From Peribacillus frigoritolerans_B (GTDB lineage Bacteria; Bacillota; Bacilli; Bacillales; DSM-1321), in the NCBI RefSeq assembly GCF_044762665.1, contig NZ_JBIWES010000002.1:372001-436000 (forward strand): a stretch of DNA of 64,000 bases, written 5' to 3'. The notes under the pieces were generated by a model. It searched no databases and was not told where the DNA came from. It saw only the letters and a list, made by a program, of their open reading frames with translations. Position numbers and translations under genes: made by a program. This document shows positions 1 through 6,194 of the stretch, in pieces (positions within the stretch are counted from its first letter, which is position 1; every line of letters starts with the position of its first letter).

Positions 1-570
1 ATTGATTTCCGTTCCTTCATCCCAGATTACCCGAGGCCGTTCTGCTTCCCAGTCGATGGACAGCGTCTCGTTGACCTGAAGGTTTTGGCAGACTTCGACA
101 CATTGCCCGCAGGCGATGCATTGATTGGCATCATAGCGGTAAAATGGATGGGACATATCGACGGCACCCAATTCCACTTTCGGTGTGTAAGGATATTTTT
201 GGTGTTCAATTTCCATTAATTCTGCTGTGTTATGCAGTTTGCAATTTCCGTTATTATTATCACATACAGTGCAGTATAAAGAATGGTTTTCCAGGATCCG
301 GTCCATGGCCTCGGTTTGGGCTTCTTTGGCCTTCCTTGAGTCCAAGGCTATATCCATGCCGCTCACTGCTTTTGTCGAACATGACCGGACGAGTTTCCCA
401 TTAACTTCGACGATGCATGTGTCGCATGTTTGGATCGGGTCCACCTCAGGAACATAACAAATCTGTGGATGAGCTATCTCATTTTGGTTGATGACCTCCA
501 GTATTGTAGCTCCTTCATTAGCGGTATAATCCTTCCCGTTGATTTTGATGGTGATGTTTGAATCGATCAT
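1..570 (-). CDS. fdhF: Formate dehydrogenase alpha subunit, N-terminal part (runs off the window)
   Basis: The minus-strand reading frame starts at ATG 570-568, behind a strong Shine-Dalgarno AAGGGGG, and stays open to the window edge (190 codons). The first ~80 residues are a plant-type 2Fe-2S domain with cysteines in CYVPEVDP, TCDTC and RSCS. These are followed by the His/Cys-rich segment YCTVCDNNNGNCKLH and a 4Fe-4S motif CIACGQCVEVCQ. This is the N-terminal order of NAD-linked, molybdopterin-dependent formate dehydrogenases (B. subtilis YjgC/YrhE type), which oxidise formate to CO2 in the cytoplasm. The catalytic molybdopterin domain lies outside the window. The divergent fdhD supports the call. 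Expression probably depends on read-through of the leader terminator at 603-658. Confidence 0.9.
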   Translation of the reverse strand, partial: MIDSNITIKINGKDYTANEGATILEVINQNEIAHPQICYVPEVDPIQTCDTCIVEVNGKLVRSCSTKAVSGMDIALDSRKAKEAQTEAMDRILENHSLYCTVCDNNNGNCKLHNTAELMEIEHQKYPYTPKVELGAVDMSHPFYRYDANQCIACGQCVEVCQNLQVNETLSIDWEAERPRVIWDEGTEIN

Positions 571-602
571 TATATTTCCCCCTTTTATAGCCAAAAAGAC
601 GC

Positions 603-658
603 AAAAAAACCACCATGATTACACCTCCGGCTCTTAACGGAAATGTAGGTCATGGTGG
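603..658 (-). terminator. Intrinsic terminator between leader ORF and fdhF
   Basis: Read on the minus strand, CCACCATGA (658-650) pairs with TCATGGTGG (618-610). An inner stem TACATTTCCG (647-638) pairs with CGGAGGTGTA (629-620) using two G-U pairs. Seven Ts follow (609-603). The hairpin lies only 33 bp upstream of the fdhF start, so RNA from the upstream promoter must pass it to reach fdhF. The stop codon of the 35-codon leader ORF falls in its loop. Confidence 0.8.
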
Positions 659-741
659 AATAGTTTAATAGCAAAGCTTGCCAATATACCAATCCATACC
701 ATAATGGATAATGTTAAAAAAGATAGGACACAACAGTACAC
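634..741 (-). CDS. 35-aa hydrophobic leader peptide upstream of fdhF
   Basis: A GTG start at 741-739 is preceded by GGGAG about 8 bases upstream. The 35-codon frame encodes one hydrophobic stretch (about residues 5-26, with ...VWIGILASFAIKL...) and ends HHDLHFR before TAA at 636-634. The last codons form the 5' arm of the terminator at 603-658 and the stop is in its loop. A ribosome reaching the stop would cover the 5' arm, so translation could block termination and let transcription enter fdhF. It may also be a free-standing small membrane protein with partial read-through. I do not recognise the peptide. An internal ATG at codon 14 could also serve as a start. Confidence 0.55.
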   Translation of the reverse strand: MYCCVLSFLTLSIMVWIGILASFAIKLFHHDLHFR

Positions 742-769
742 TATTATGCTCCCAACTTTCATCAATGAT

Positions 770-798
770 ATTATACCTTTAATTATTAAAAGAAACAA
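770..798 (-). promoter_or_regulatory. SigA-type promoter for leader peptide and fdhF
   Basis: On the minus strand a TTGTTT (798-793) is separated by 17 bp from a perfect TATAAT (775-770). Transcription would start near 763, about 22 bp upstream of the leader ORF start codon. This is the only good promoter I see between the divergent DUF2294 gene and fdhF. Confidence 0.6.
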
Positions 799-858
799 TC
801 CTGGAAAGAGGATATCATTCCCAAATTCCTTTCGTTTTTCTTCGCGTTGATTTATGAT

Positions 859-884
859 AAGAAAATTGAGAACTTAATTTTCTT
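859..884. promoter_or_regulatory. 9-bp inverted repeat just upstream of the DUF2294 gene
   Basis: AAGAAAATT (859-867) and AATTTTCTT (876-884) are perfect inverted repeats with an 8-base spacer. They end 5 bases before the GGAG Shine-Dalgarno (890-893) of the downstream gene. The repeat could be an operator or an mRNA hairpin near the ribosome-binding site. There is no U-tract, so it is not a terminator. Confidence 0.4.
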
Positions 885-903
885 GAATTGGAGTGACGCA
901 ACG

Positions 904-1266
904 GTGTCTAAAGTTATCCATGAATTCAATGATATGATTCGTAAGCTTCGCAAGGAACTATTCGGCAAAGGACCGGAACGCATACACACGGTTTTCGTGG
1001 AAAATATGGCCGTTTCCACGTTATATGGGAATTTGACTCCTACGGAAATGTTCATATCAAGATCAGAGGAAGGACGGGATATGGTCCATTCTGCACGAAC
1101 CAAAATGGTTCAGGATGTATATTCGGAGAGTCCTCCTGATGGAATGGAAGAACTGGTCGGAGCTAAACTGCTCCATTTGTTTTCAGACATAAAAATCAAA
1201 GAAAACATAGCGATTTCCGTATTCGTATTTGATAAGAATATAGCGGACAAACTCAACGGGCATTGA
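904..1266 (+). CDS. DUF2294 family protein
   Basis: This 120-residue soluble protein has the features of DUF2294, a small cytoplasmic family often found next to formate dehydrogenase genes in Bacillus. Characteristic stretches are KGPERIHTVF near the N-terminus, TLYGNLTPTEMF, and the C-terminal ISVFVFDKNI. I chose GTG 904 because GGAG (890-893) lies 10 bases upstream and the resulting length fits the family. An upstream TTG at 847 would add a non-homologous tail with no Shine-Dalgarno. The biochemical function is unknown to me. Its position between fdhF and fdhD suggests a link to formate dehydrogenase maturation or use. Confidence 0.7.
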   Translation: MSKVIHEFNDMIRKLRKELFGKGPERIHTVFVENMAVSTLYGNLTPTEMFISRSEEGRDMVHSARTKMVQDVYSESPPDGMEELVGAKLLHLFSDIKIKENIAISVFVFDKNIADKLNGH

Positions 1267-1321
1267 CCATGTTCCTTACATATTGGTCAATTGGCTCCTG
1301 GATATTAAAAGGAGTGGGAAC

Positions 1322-2119
1322 ATGAAAGCGATTGAAATCAAGAGGGACATCATCCGGATAACCAAAGGTAACATCGAGCGGACGGAAGATGCGATCGTAA
1401 CGGAGCATCCCGTTACTGTCAAAATAAATGGCCCAGAATTCGTCACGATGGTTTGTACACCTGAATACATCGAGGATATGGTGATTGGTTATTTGGCTTC
1501 GGAAGGAATCATCAAAAAATATGATGAGATAAAAGAAATCTGGGTCCAGGAAAAAGAAGGCTTTGTTCATGTGAAGACGGATAAAGTGAATCCCTATTTC
1601 CAGGAATTTCAAAATAAGCGGTATATTACATCTTGCTGCGGAATGAGCAGACAAGGTTTCGTCTTTGTAAATGATGCATTGACTGCCAAGAAAATGGATC
1701 ATGTTTCGGTGAAACTGACTCCTGATGACTGCTTCCGCTTGATGAAGGATTTACAAAATTCTGCCGTCACCTTCCAGAACACGGGCGGAGTCCACAATGC
1801 CGCTTTATGTGATGTCGATGGCCTCGTCTTAAGCAGGATGGACATCGGACGGCATAATGCCTTGGACAAAATATACGGCCATTGCTTGAAAAATGGTATT
1901 TCGATAAAAGGGAAGGCTATCGTTTTCAGCGGCCGGATATCATCGGAAATTCTCTTGAAGGTGGCGAAAATCGGCTGTGAACTGATACTCTCGAAATCCG
2001 CTCCAACTGAATTGGCCTTGGAGTTGGCTGAAGGATTGGGAATCACGACGGTCGGGTTCATTCGTAATGATTCACTGAATATCTACACATGCCCTGAAAG
2101 AATTCAATTGAATGACTGA
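1322..2119 (+). CDS. fdhD: Formate dehydrogenase accessory sulfurtransferase FdhD
   Basis: This 265-residue protein matches FdhD, which takes sulfur from a cysteine desulfurase and delivers it to the molybdenum cofactor of formate dehydrogenase; without it the enzyme is inactive. Family landmarks are the cysteine pair in TSCCGMSRQG (C105-C106), FQNTGGVHNAALC, DIGRHNALDK and FSGRISSEILLK. The start is ATG 1322 behind AAAGGAGTGG; a longer frame from 1283 lacks a ribosome-binding site. It follows the DUF2294 gene by 55 bp and is probably co-transcribed with it, divergent from fdhF. Confidence 0.93.
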   Translation: MKAIEIKRDIIRITKGNIERTEDAIVTEHPVTVKINGPEFVTMVCTPEYIEDMVIGYLASEGIIKKYDEIKEIWVQEKEGFVHVKTDKVNPYFQEFQNKRYITSCCGMSRQGFVFVNDALTAKKMDHVSVKLTPDDCFRLMKDLQNSAVTFQNTGGVHNAALCDVDGLVLSRMDIGRHNALDKIYGHCLKNGISIKGKAIVFSGRISSEILLKVAKIGCELILSKSAPTELALELAEGLGITTVGFIRNDSLNIYTCPERIQLND

Positions 2120-2152
2120 GCGTCCTCCGCTAGAAAGATGCTTATCGGAAAG

Positions 2153-2180
2153 TCCTGCCGGTTTGGCCTGGGCTTTTTTT
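2153..2180 (+). terminator. Possible weak terminator after fdhD
   Basis: A short GC-rich segment with a GCC/GGC stem (2157-2159 with 2165-2167) and flanking CC/GG is followed by seven Ts (2174-2180). The stem is short and imperfect, so only the position after fdhD and the T-run support it. Confidence 0.35.
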
Positions 2181-2266
2181 GTATTTGTAAAAGGATATAT
2201 CCAACATGCCATTTATGGTACAGTTTTTATAAAACATTCAAGGGAATGCGTATCGGGGGAAGGTTT

Positions 2267-3139
2267 ATGAACGAAAGGGATTGGCATATCTTAAAGGTGT
2301 TGCATGAACACAAGAATATTACTAAAACGGCGCAAAGTTTATATATCTCACAACCTTCTTTAACGAAACGGATTCAACAAATAGAGAAGGAATTCAATCT
2401 AAAGATTGTGGAGCGGGGAACAAGGGGGGTGCAGTTCACCCCTCAAGGGGAATATTTGGCCATCTGTGCAGATGAGATGCTGATCAGGCTCCGGCAGATA
2501 AAAGAGACAGCATTCAATATGGGTCAGGAAATCAGTGGAACATTACGGCTGGGTGTTTCCAACTATATTACGCTGCATAAATTGCCAGGCCTGCTGAAAT
2601 TATTTCGTGAGCGATTTCCTAAAGTGGATTTCCATGTGACAACTGGATGGAGTAAAGAAGTGCTGAACCTCATTTATAACGAAGAAGTGCATGTCGGGAT
2701 TGTTCGGGGGGACTATCAATGGTCAGGATCAAGGCATCATCTTTTTGAGGAAACGATTTGTATTGCTTCCAAGGAAGAAATCGAAGTCCAAAACCTGCCT
2801 TTCCTGCCGAGGATCGATTATGGGACAGATGCTCTTTTGAAAACAATGATCGATAACTGGTGGAGAGACAATTTTTCTGGACCTCCTTTGGTGGGGATGG
2901 AAGTGGACAAAGGTGATACATGCAAGGAAATGGTCAGGAATGGCCTGGGATATGGCATCCTCCCCAGTGTTTTATTGGAGAAAGACCAACATCTCCGTCA
3001 AATGGACATTAAGGATAAGCAAGGTAATCCCCTTATCAGGAATACGTGGATGTTATATCATGAAAAGTCGCTGGAATTAAAGCTGGTCAAGGAGTTTGTC
3101 AAATTTGTCAAAGGCGTCGATTTCATGAGGGATATTTAA
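2267..3139 (+). CDS. LysR family transcriptional regulator
   Basis: This 290-residue protein has the LysR layout. The N-terminal winged helix-turn-helix (about residues 1-60) contains NITKTAQSLYISQPSLTKRI. A periplasmic-binding-protein-like effector domain begins about residue 90 with SGTLRLGVSN and runs to the C-terminus. I chose ATG 2267 because GGGGGAAGG (2255-2263) precedes it; a frame extending to 2138 adds an unrelated tail. The next gene on the same strand is an AEC-family permease whose upstream region carries a long inverted repeat (3191-3226), so the regulator probably controls that permease in response to a small organic acid. The ligand is unknown. Confidence 0.88.
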   Translation: MNERDWHILKVLHEHKNITKTAQSLYISQPSLTKRIQQIEKEFNLKIVERGTRGVQFTPQGEYLAICADEMLIRLRQIKETAFNMGQEISGTLRLGVSNYITLHKLPGLLKLFRERFPKVDFHVTTGWSKEVLNLIYNEEVHVGIVRGDYQWSGSRHHLFEETICIASKEEIEVQNLPFLPRIDYGTDALLKTMIDNWWRDNFSGPPLVGMEVDKGDTCKEMVRNGLGYGILPSVLLEKDQHLRQMDIKDKQGNPLIRNTWMLYHEKSLELKLVKEFVKFVKGVDFMRDI

Positions 3140-3143
3140 CTGG

Positions 3144-3170
3144 AAGCGCAGAAACCTCTGTGCTTTTTTT
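3144..3170 (+). terminator. Intrinsic terminator after the LysR gene
   Basis: AAGCGCAGA and TCTGTGCTT pair with one G-U, leave a 4-base loop, and run into seven Ts. The hairpin begins 5 bases after the LysR stop codon, so the downstream permease needs its own promoter. Confidence 0.85.
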
Positions 3171-3190
3171 GTCATTCCTTTTTCGAATGG

Positions 3191-3226
3191 ATAACGATAA
3201 TTTATTGGTATTTTAATTATGGTTAT
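3191..3226. promoter_or_regulatory. Long inverted repeat, likely LysR operator for the AEC permease
   Basis: ATAACGATAATT (3191-3202) and AATTATGGTTAT (3215-3226) are 12-base half-sites matching at 11 of 12 positions, with a 12-base spacer. A TATGAT hexamer (3235-3240) that could be a -10 lies just downstream, without a good -35, as expected for an activated promoter. LysR regulators bind such dyads upstream of target promoters. Confidence 0.6.
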
Positions 3227-3294
3227 TACGGCATTATGATAGATGGGAGATGTAAATCATCAGGAATTTGCCTAAGGAATGGAGAGGAAGTCAA

Positions 3295-4221
3295 GTGAGT
3301 GTCCTGTTTCTGATCGTATTGAATGTCATTGTACCGGTTTTTTTCCTTATAGGGGCGGGGGCCATCCTTCATCGTAAATTCAAGCTGGATATGAATACAC
3401 TGTCTAAATTGAATCACTTCCTGCTCATGCCCGCCATTAGTTTTGTCAATATCTATCAAAGCAAAATGGGCGGGGGGATGATCGTTCAGATATTCAGCTT
3501 CCTTGCTCTTCAAGCAGTAAGCCTCATCATAGTTAGTACAGTGATTGCTAAACTAGCCAGGTTTGATCAAAGCCTTTCGGCCACGTTTAAAAATAGTGTA
3601 GTCCTGAATAACTCGGCCAATTTCGGGTTACCGGTCAGTCAGATGGTTTTTAATGGAAATCCTCTTGGCCTGTCGATCCAAGTCATCGTGATCATTTTTC
3701 AAAACCTGCTGACCTATACCTATGGATTGATGAATTCCGTTTCCGTCCATACAAAAAGTGCAAAGGGTGCCATTCGCGAGTTCTTGAAGAACCCCGTCAT
3801 TTATGCTTTATTGCTCGGTTTAATATTACAGGCAGCTTCTTTCGAAATCCCTCTGTTCTTATGGACCCCGATTGATAATATCGCGAGTGCCTTCATAGCC
3901 ATCGCCCTGATTACATTGGGTGCACAGAGTGCCTATTTGAAAATGACGCATTTCCCGCTTCCGCTTATCCTAAGCTTGGTGGGGCGATTAATACTCTCAC
4001 CATCCATCGCCTTCCTGATCATCCTCATCTTGGGCTTGGAAGGGACTGTCGCTCAAGGGTTATTTATCGCAAGCTCATTTCCCACATCAAGAAACAGCGC
4101 ATTATTCGCTTTGGAATATGACAATCATCCGGAGTATGCAGCACAGGCAGTCTTGATGTCGACTTTATTCAGCAGCATAACGGTAACGATGGTCGTATAT
4201 CTATCAAAAATACTATTCTAG
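3295..4221 (+). CDS. AEC family (auxin efflux carrier type) permease
   Basis: This 308-residue very hydrophobic protein shows about ten membrane segments in two five-helix halves, as in the AEC family (E. coli MadM/YfdV and Lactococcus MleP type). Such bacterial transporters move malate, malonate or other carboxylates. The half-repeat motif NSVVLNNSANFGLPVSQMVF and the C-terminal ASSFPTSRNSALFALEYD are typical. I chose GTG 3295 behind GGAGAGGAAG (3281-3290) over TTG 3268. Its substrate cannot be read from sequence; the LysR regulator before it and the tricarboxylate system after it suggest an organic acid. Confidence 0.82.
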   Translation: MSVLFLIVLNVIVPVFFLIGAGAILHRKFKLDMNTLSKLNHFLLMPAISFVNIYQSKMGGGMIVQIFSFLALQAVSLIIVSTVIAKLARFDQSLSATFKNSVVLNNSANFGLPVSQMVFNGNPLGLSIQVIVIIFQNLLTYTYGLMNSVSVHTKSAKGAIREFLKNPVIYALLLGLILQAASFEIPLFLWTPIDNIASAFIAIALITLGAQSAYLKMTHFPLPLILSLVGRLILSPSIAFLIILILGLEGTVAQGLFIASSFPTSRNSALFALEYDNHPEYAAQAVLMSTLFSSITVTMVVYLSKILF

Positions 4222-4249
4222 CAGGGCTACTTAAAAGTGCAGTCTCTGA

Positions 4250-4287
4250 CTGTAGACAAACTCGATGAAAATCAAGTTTGTCTACAG
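4250..4287. repeat. 13-bp perfect inverted repeat flanking the dispersed repeat
   Basis: CTGTAGACAAACT (4250-4262) pairs perfectly with AGTTTGTCTACAG (4275-4287) around a 12-base loop, with no U-tract. A related sequence, TTTTGTCTACAAACTG, recurs on the far side of the dispersed repeat (near 4465-4480), and TTTTGTCGACAAACTG lies after repeat copy 2 (near 13094-13109). It therefore seems to belong to the same mobile or repeat context. Confidence 0.55.
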
Positions 4288-4312
4288 TTTAAAGTGTTTG
4301 TAAAATCGAACC

Positions 4313-4440
4313 GTGATTGGAACGTAGGGCACTCGCTTTCCGCGGGCGGTCCGGGAGCCTTCTCGGCGTTCTTTACGCCTGCGGGGTCTCCCTTGGACAC
4401 GCATTTCCCGCAGGAGTCTCGCACCTTCCGTTCCAATCAC
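4313..4440 (-). repeat. Dispersed GC-rich repeat, copy 1
   Basis: This 128-bp element is GC-rich against its surroundings. Its ends are inverted repeats (TGATTGGAACG at the left, CGTTCCAATCA at the right). Read on the minus strand it aligns along its whole length with the copies at 12840-12969 and 29084-29211, sharing GAGACTCCTGCGGGA, a CGCCGAG-AGGCTC segment and CCGCGGAAAGCGAG. It encodes no convincing protein. Such short palindromic elements are widespread in Bacillus genomes; how they move is not shown here. Confidence 0.8.
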
Positions 4441-4481
4441 TTTGTTTAATTTAGATAGAACCCCTTTTGTCTACAAACTGG

Positions 4482-4507
4482 GACTGCTCTGAAGGAGCAG
4501 TCTTTTT
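4482..4507 (+). terminator. Intrinsic terminator upstream of tctC
   Basis: GACTGCTC (4482-4489) and GAGCAGTC (4495-4502) form a perfect 8-bp stem with a 5-base loop, followed by five Ts. It would stop transcripts coming through the AEC permease and repeat copy 1 before the tct operon. No gene is credible in 4222-4641. Confidence 0.8.
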
Positions 4508-4610
4508 CCCCTTTTCCTTCGAGAAAAACTTTATGGACAATATGGAGGTTTTGGAATTTATGCATTTTAGTTGGGCAATCAGTGAAAACGAAGATATTTT
4601 TGTAGAATTA

Positions 4611-4625
4611 AGAAAACGCTTTCAA
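4611..4625 (-). promoter_or_regulatory. Candidate cre site (CcpA) upstream of tctC
   Basis: Read on the minus strand the 15 bases TTGAAAGCGTTTTCT fit the catabolite-responsive-element consensus WTGNAANCGNWNNCW at every defined position. The site lies immediately before the tctC Shine-Dalgarno and downstream of the likely promoter, where CcpA binding would block transcription. This fits glucose repression of tricarboxylate uptake, as known for B. subtilis citM. Confidence 0.65.
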
Positions 4626-4641
4626 AAGGGGGATTATTACT

Positions 4642-5664
4642 ATGTTTTCTTGTAAAAAGATTTCAGCGTTACTATTGGCAGGTTCGTTAGCTTTAAGTTT
4701 AGGTGCATGCAGCAGTTCGGGTACATCAGGAGAAAAGAAAGAAGATACAGGTTATCCGAAAAAAGCGATAACAATCGTTGCTCCATCGGGCGCAGGCGGA
4801 GGATGGGATTTAACCGCCCGTTCATTTACAAAGGTTTTGGGCGAGACAAAACTGGTGAACCAGCCATTGACCGTCGAAAACAAACCCGGTGGCGGGGGCG
4901 CTGTCTTCATGGCGGATTATGCAACACAGCAAGCGGATAACAATGACATGCTGTTCGTGAATTCACCGCCTGTCATCATCAATAACCTTAAAAAAGAAGG
5001 CAACAGTCCTTATGGATATAAAAACACGACTCCTTTGGCGCAGCTGACAAAGGATTATGGGGCGATAGTGGTAAAGGCGGATTCTGAATTCAAGGATTTG
5101 AAATCAGTGCTCGAAGCGGTAAAGAAAGACCCGCGTAAGTTGACCTTTGCAGGGGGATCGGCTCCGGGATCCATGGATCATTTGATTTCCATTCTTCCAG
5201 CCTATGAATATGGCCTGAATCCAACTGAACTTAAATACGTCTCGTACGACGGCGGCGGGGAAGCAATTACGGCATTGCTTGGCGGAAATGCGGATGTGAT
5301 CGGAACGGATGCATCCAGTGTCAGGGAATTTTTAAAAGCAGGAAAGATTAGAGTGTTGGCCGTTACCTCGAATGAACGTTTAGGTGGAGATCTAAAGGAC
5401 ATACCGACGGCAAAGGAACAGGGTGTTGATGCTGAATTCACGATTTGGAGAGGCGTTTTTGGACCCCAGAATATGTCTGGTGAAGCGAAAACCTTTTGGG
5501 ACGGAACCATTGAGAAGCTAGTTGAAACTTCTGAATGGAAAAAGGAAGTGGAAGTGCAAGGATGGGAACAAGAATATAAAAATAGTGAAGAATTCAGCAA
5601 GTTTTTAGAAGAACAGGAGAAACAGGTGCAGCAATTGTTAGAAGCTTTGGGCATGGAAAAATAA
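4642..5664 (+). CDS. tctC: Tripartite tricarboxylate transporter substrate-binding lipoprotein TctC
   Basis: This 340-residue protein belongs to the TctC (Bug) family of extracytoplasmic solute receptors that capture citrate or other carboxylates. It has a lipoprotein signal ending LSLGAC (Cys23). The family start KAITIVAPSGAGGGWDLTAR follows, then the conserved loop VENKPGGGGAVFM and AGGSAPGSMDHL in the binding cleft. ATG 4642 follows AAAGGGGG. It heads tctC-tctB-tctA. A hairpin after its stop would favour higher levels of binding protein than of membrane subunits. A kinase/regulator pair downstream and a cre-like site upstream suggest induction by substrate and repression by glucose. Confidence 0.92.
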   Translation: MFSCKKISALLLAGSLALSLGACSSSGTSGEKKEDTGYPKKAITIVAPSGAGGGWDLTARSFTKVLGETKLVNQPLTVENKPGGGGAVFMADYATQQADNNDMLFVNSPPVIINNLKKEGNSPYGYKNTTPLAQLTKDYGAIVVKADSEFKDLKSVLEAVKKDPRKLTFAGGSAPGSMDHLISILPAYEYGLNPTELKYVSYDGGGEAITALLGGNADVIGTDASSVREFLKAGKIRVLAVTSNERLGGDLKDIPTAKEQGVDAEFTIWRGVFGPQNMSGEAKTFWDGTIEKLVETSEWKKEVEVQGWEQEYKNSEEFSKFLEEQEKQVQQLLEALGMEK

Positions 5665-5668
5665 AGAG

Positions 5669-5700
5669 AAGAAGGAGGTGCATTCACCTTCTTCTTATTT
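5669..5700 (+). terminator. Intercistronic hairpin between tctC and tctB
   Basis: AAGAAGGAGGTG (5669-5680) pairs with CACCTTCTTCTT (5685-5696) through one G-U, with a 4-base loop and a short ATTTT tail. It lies between the tctC stop and the tctB start without any other promoter. It could act as a partial terminator or 3' stabiliser setting subunit ratio. Confidence 0.6.
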
Positions 5701-5717
5701 TCTGAAATGGAGGGATT

Positions 5718-6176
5718 ATGATGGATGTTAAATTTGATCGCTTTGCTTCTGTAGCCTTTCTGGCTGTCGGAGTGCTGTTCATGATAGGAAGCAGGAAACT
5801 GGACACTTCTTCTTATGGAAGTTCGGTAGGACCGGACATTTTCCCTTTTGTATTGGGGCTCGTTCTTTCTCTTTTAAGTGTTCGCCTGTTCTATGAGGCA
5901 TTTCGGGGCAAGGGGCAGGAATCACATAAGGAAAAGCTGCAATATAAATCCTTTATCATCATTCTGCTCTCCACCTTGATTTATATTTTGACATTGGAAA
6001 CGATAGGATATGTCATTACGACCTTTTTGTTTTTATTTGTTTGCTTTCAAACGATGGAACGAAATAAGTGGGTGAAATCGCTCATCATTTCCGCAGGGTT
6101 TTCCGGGATCATTTATTATTTATTCGTGAATGTACTAAAGGGAACACTGCCGGGTTGGCCAATCTGGTTTTCATAA
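5718..6176 (+). CDS. tctB: Tripartite tricarboxylate transporter small membrane subunit TctB
   Basis: This 152-residue protein has the size and shape of TctB (DUF1468), the small membrane subunit of tripartite tricarboxylate transporters. Four hydrophobic segments are visible: residues ~9-25, ~37-57, ~80-100 and ~115-145. Family-like features are SSVGPDIFPFVLGLVLSLLS near the N-terminus and the terminal GTLPGWPIWF. The start is ATG 5718 or the adjacent ATG 5721 behind GGAGGG. TctB works with TctA to pass the solute delivered by TctC across the membrane. Confidence 0.88.
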   Translation: MMDVKFDRFASVAFLAVGVLFMIGSRKLDTSSYGSSVGPDIFPFVLGLVLSLLSVRLFYEAFRGKGQESHKEKLQYKSFIIILLSTLIYILTLETIGYVITTFLFLFVCFQTMERNKWVKSLIISAGFSGIIYYLFVNVLKGTLPGWPIWFS

Positions 6177-6194
6177 AAGGAAGGGGGATGTGAA

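Noticed and set aside
1276..1702. Long minus-strand frames opposite fdhD
   Set aside because: They are antisense shadows of fdhD, whose plus-strand product is clearly conserved.
4237..4449. 70-codon plus-strand frame
   Set aside because: It is a translation of the 13-bp hairpin and dispersed repeat copy 1, without a ribosome-binding site; the same repeat elsewhere gives unrelated frames.
4467..4655. 62-codon frame before tctC
   Set aside because: It covers a terminator and the tctC ribosome-binding site and has no initiation signal.
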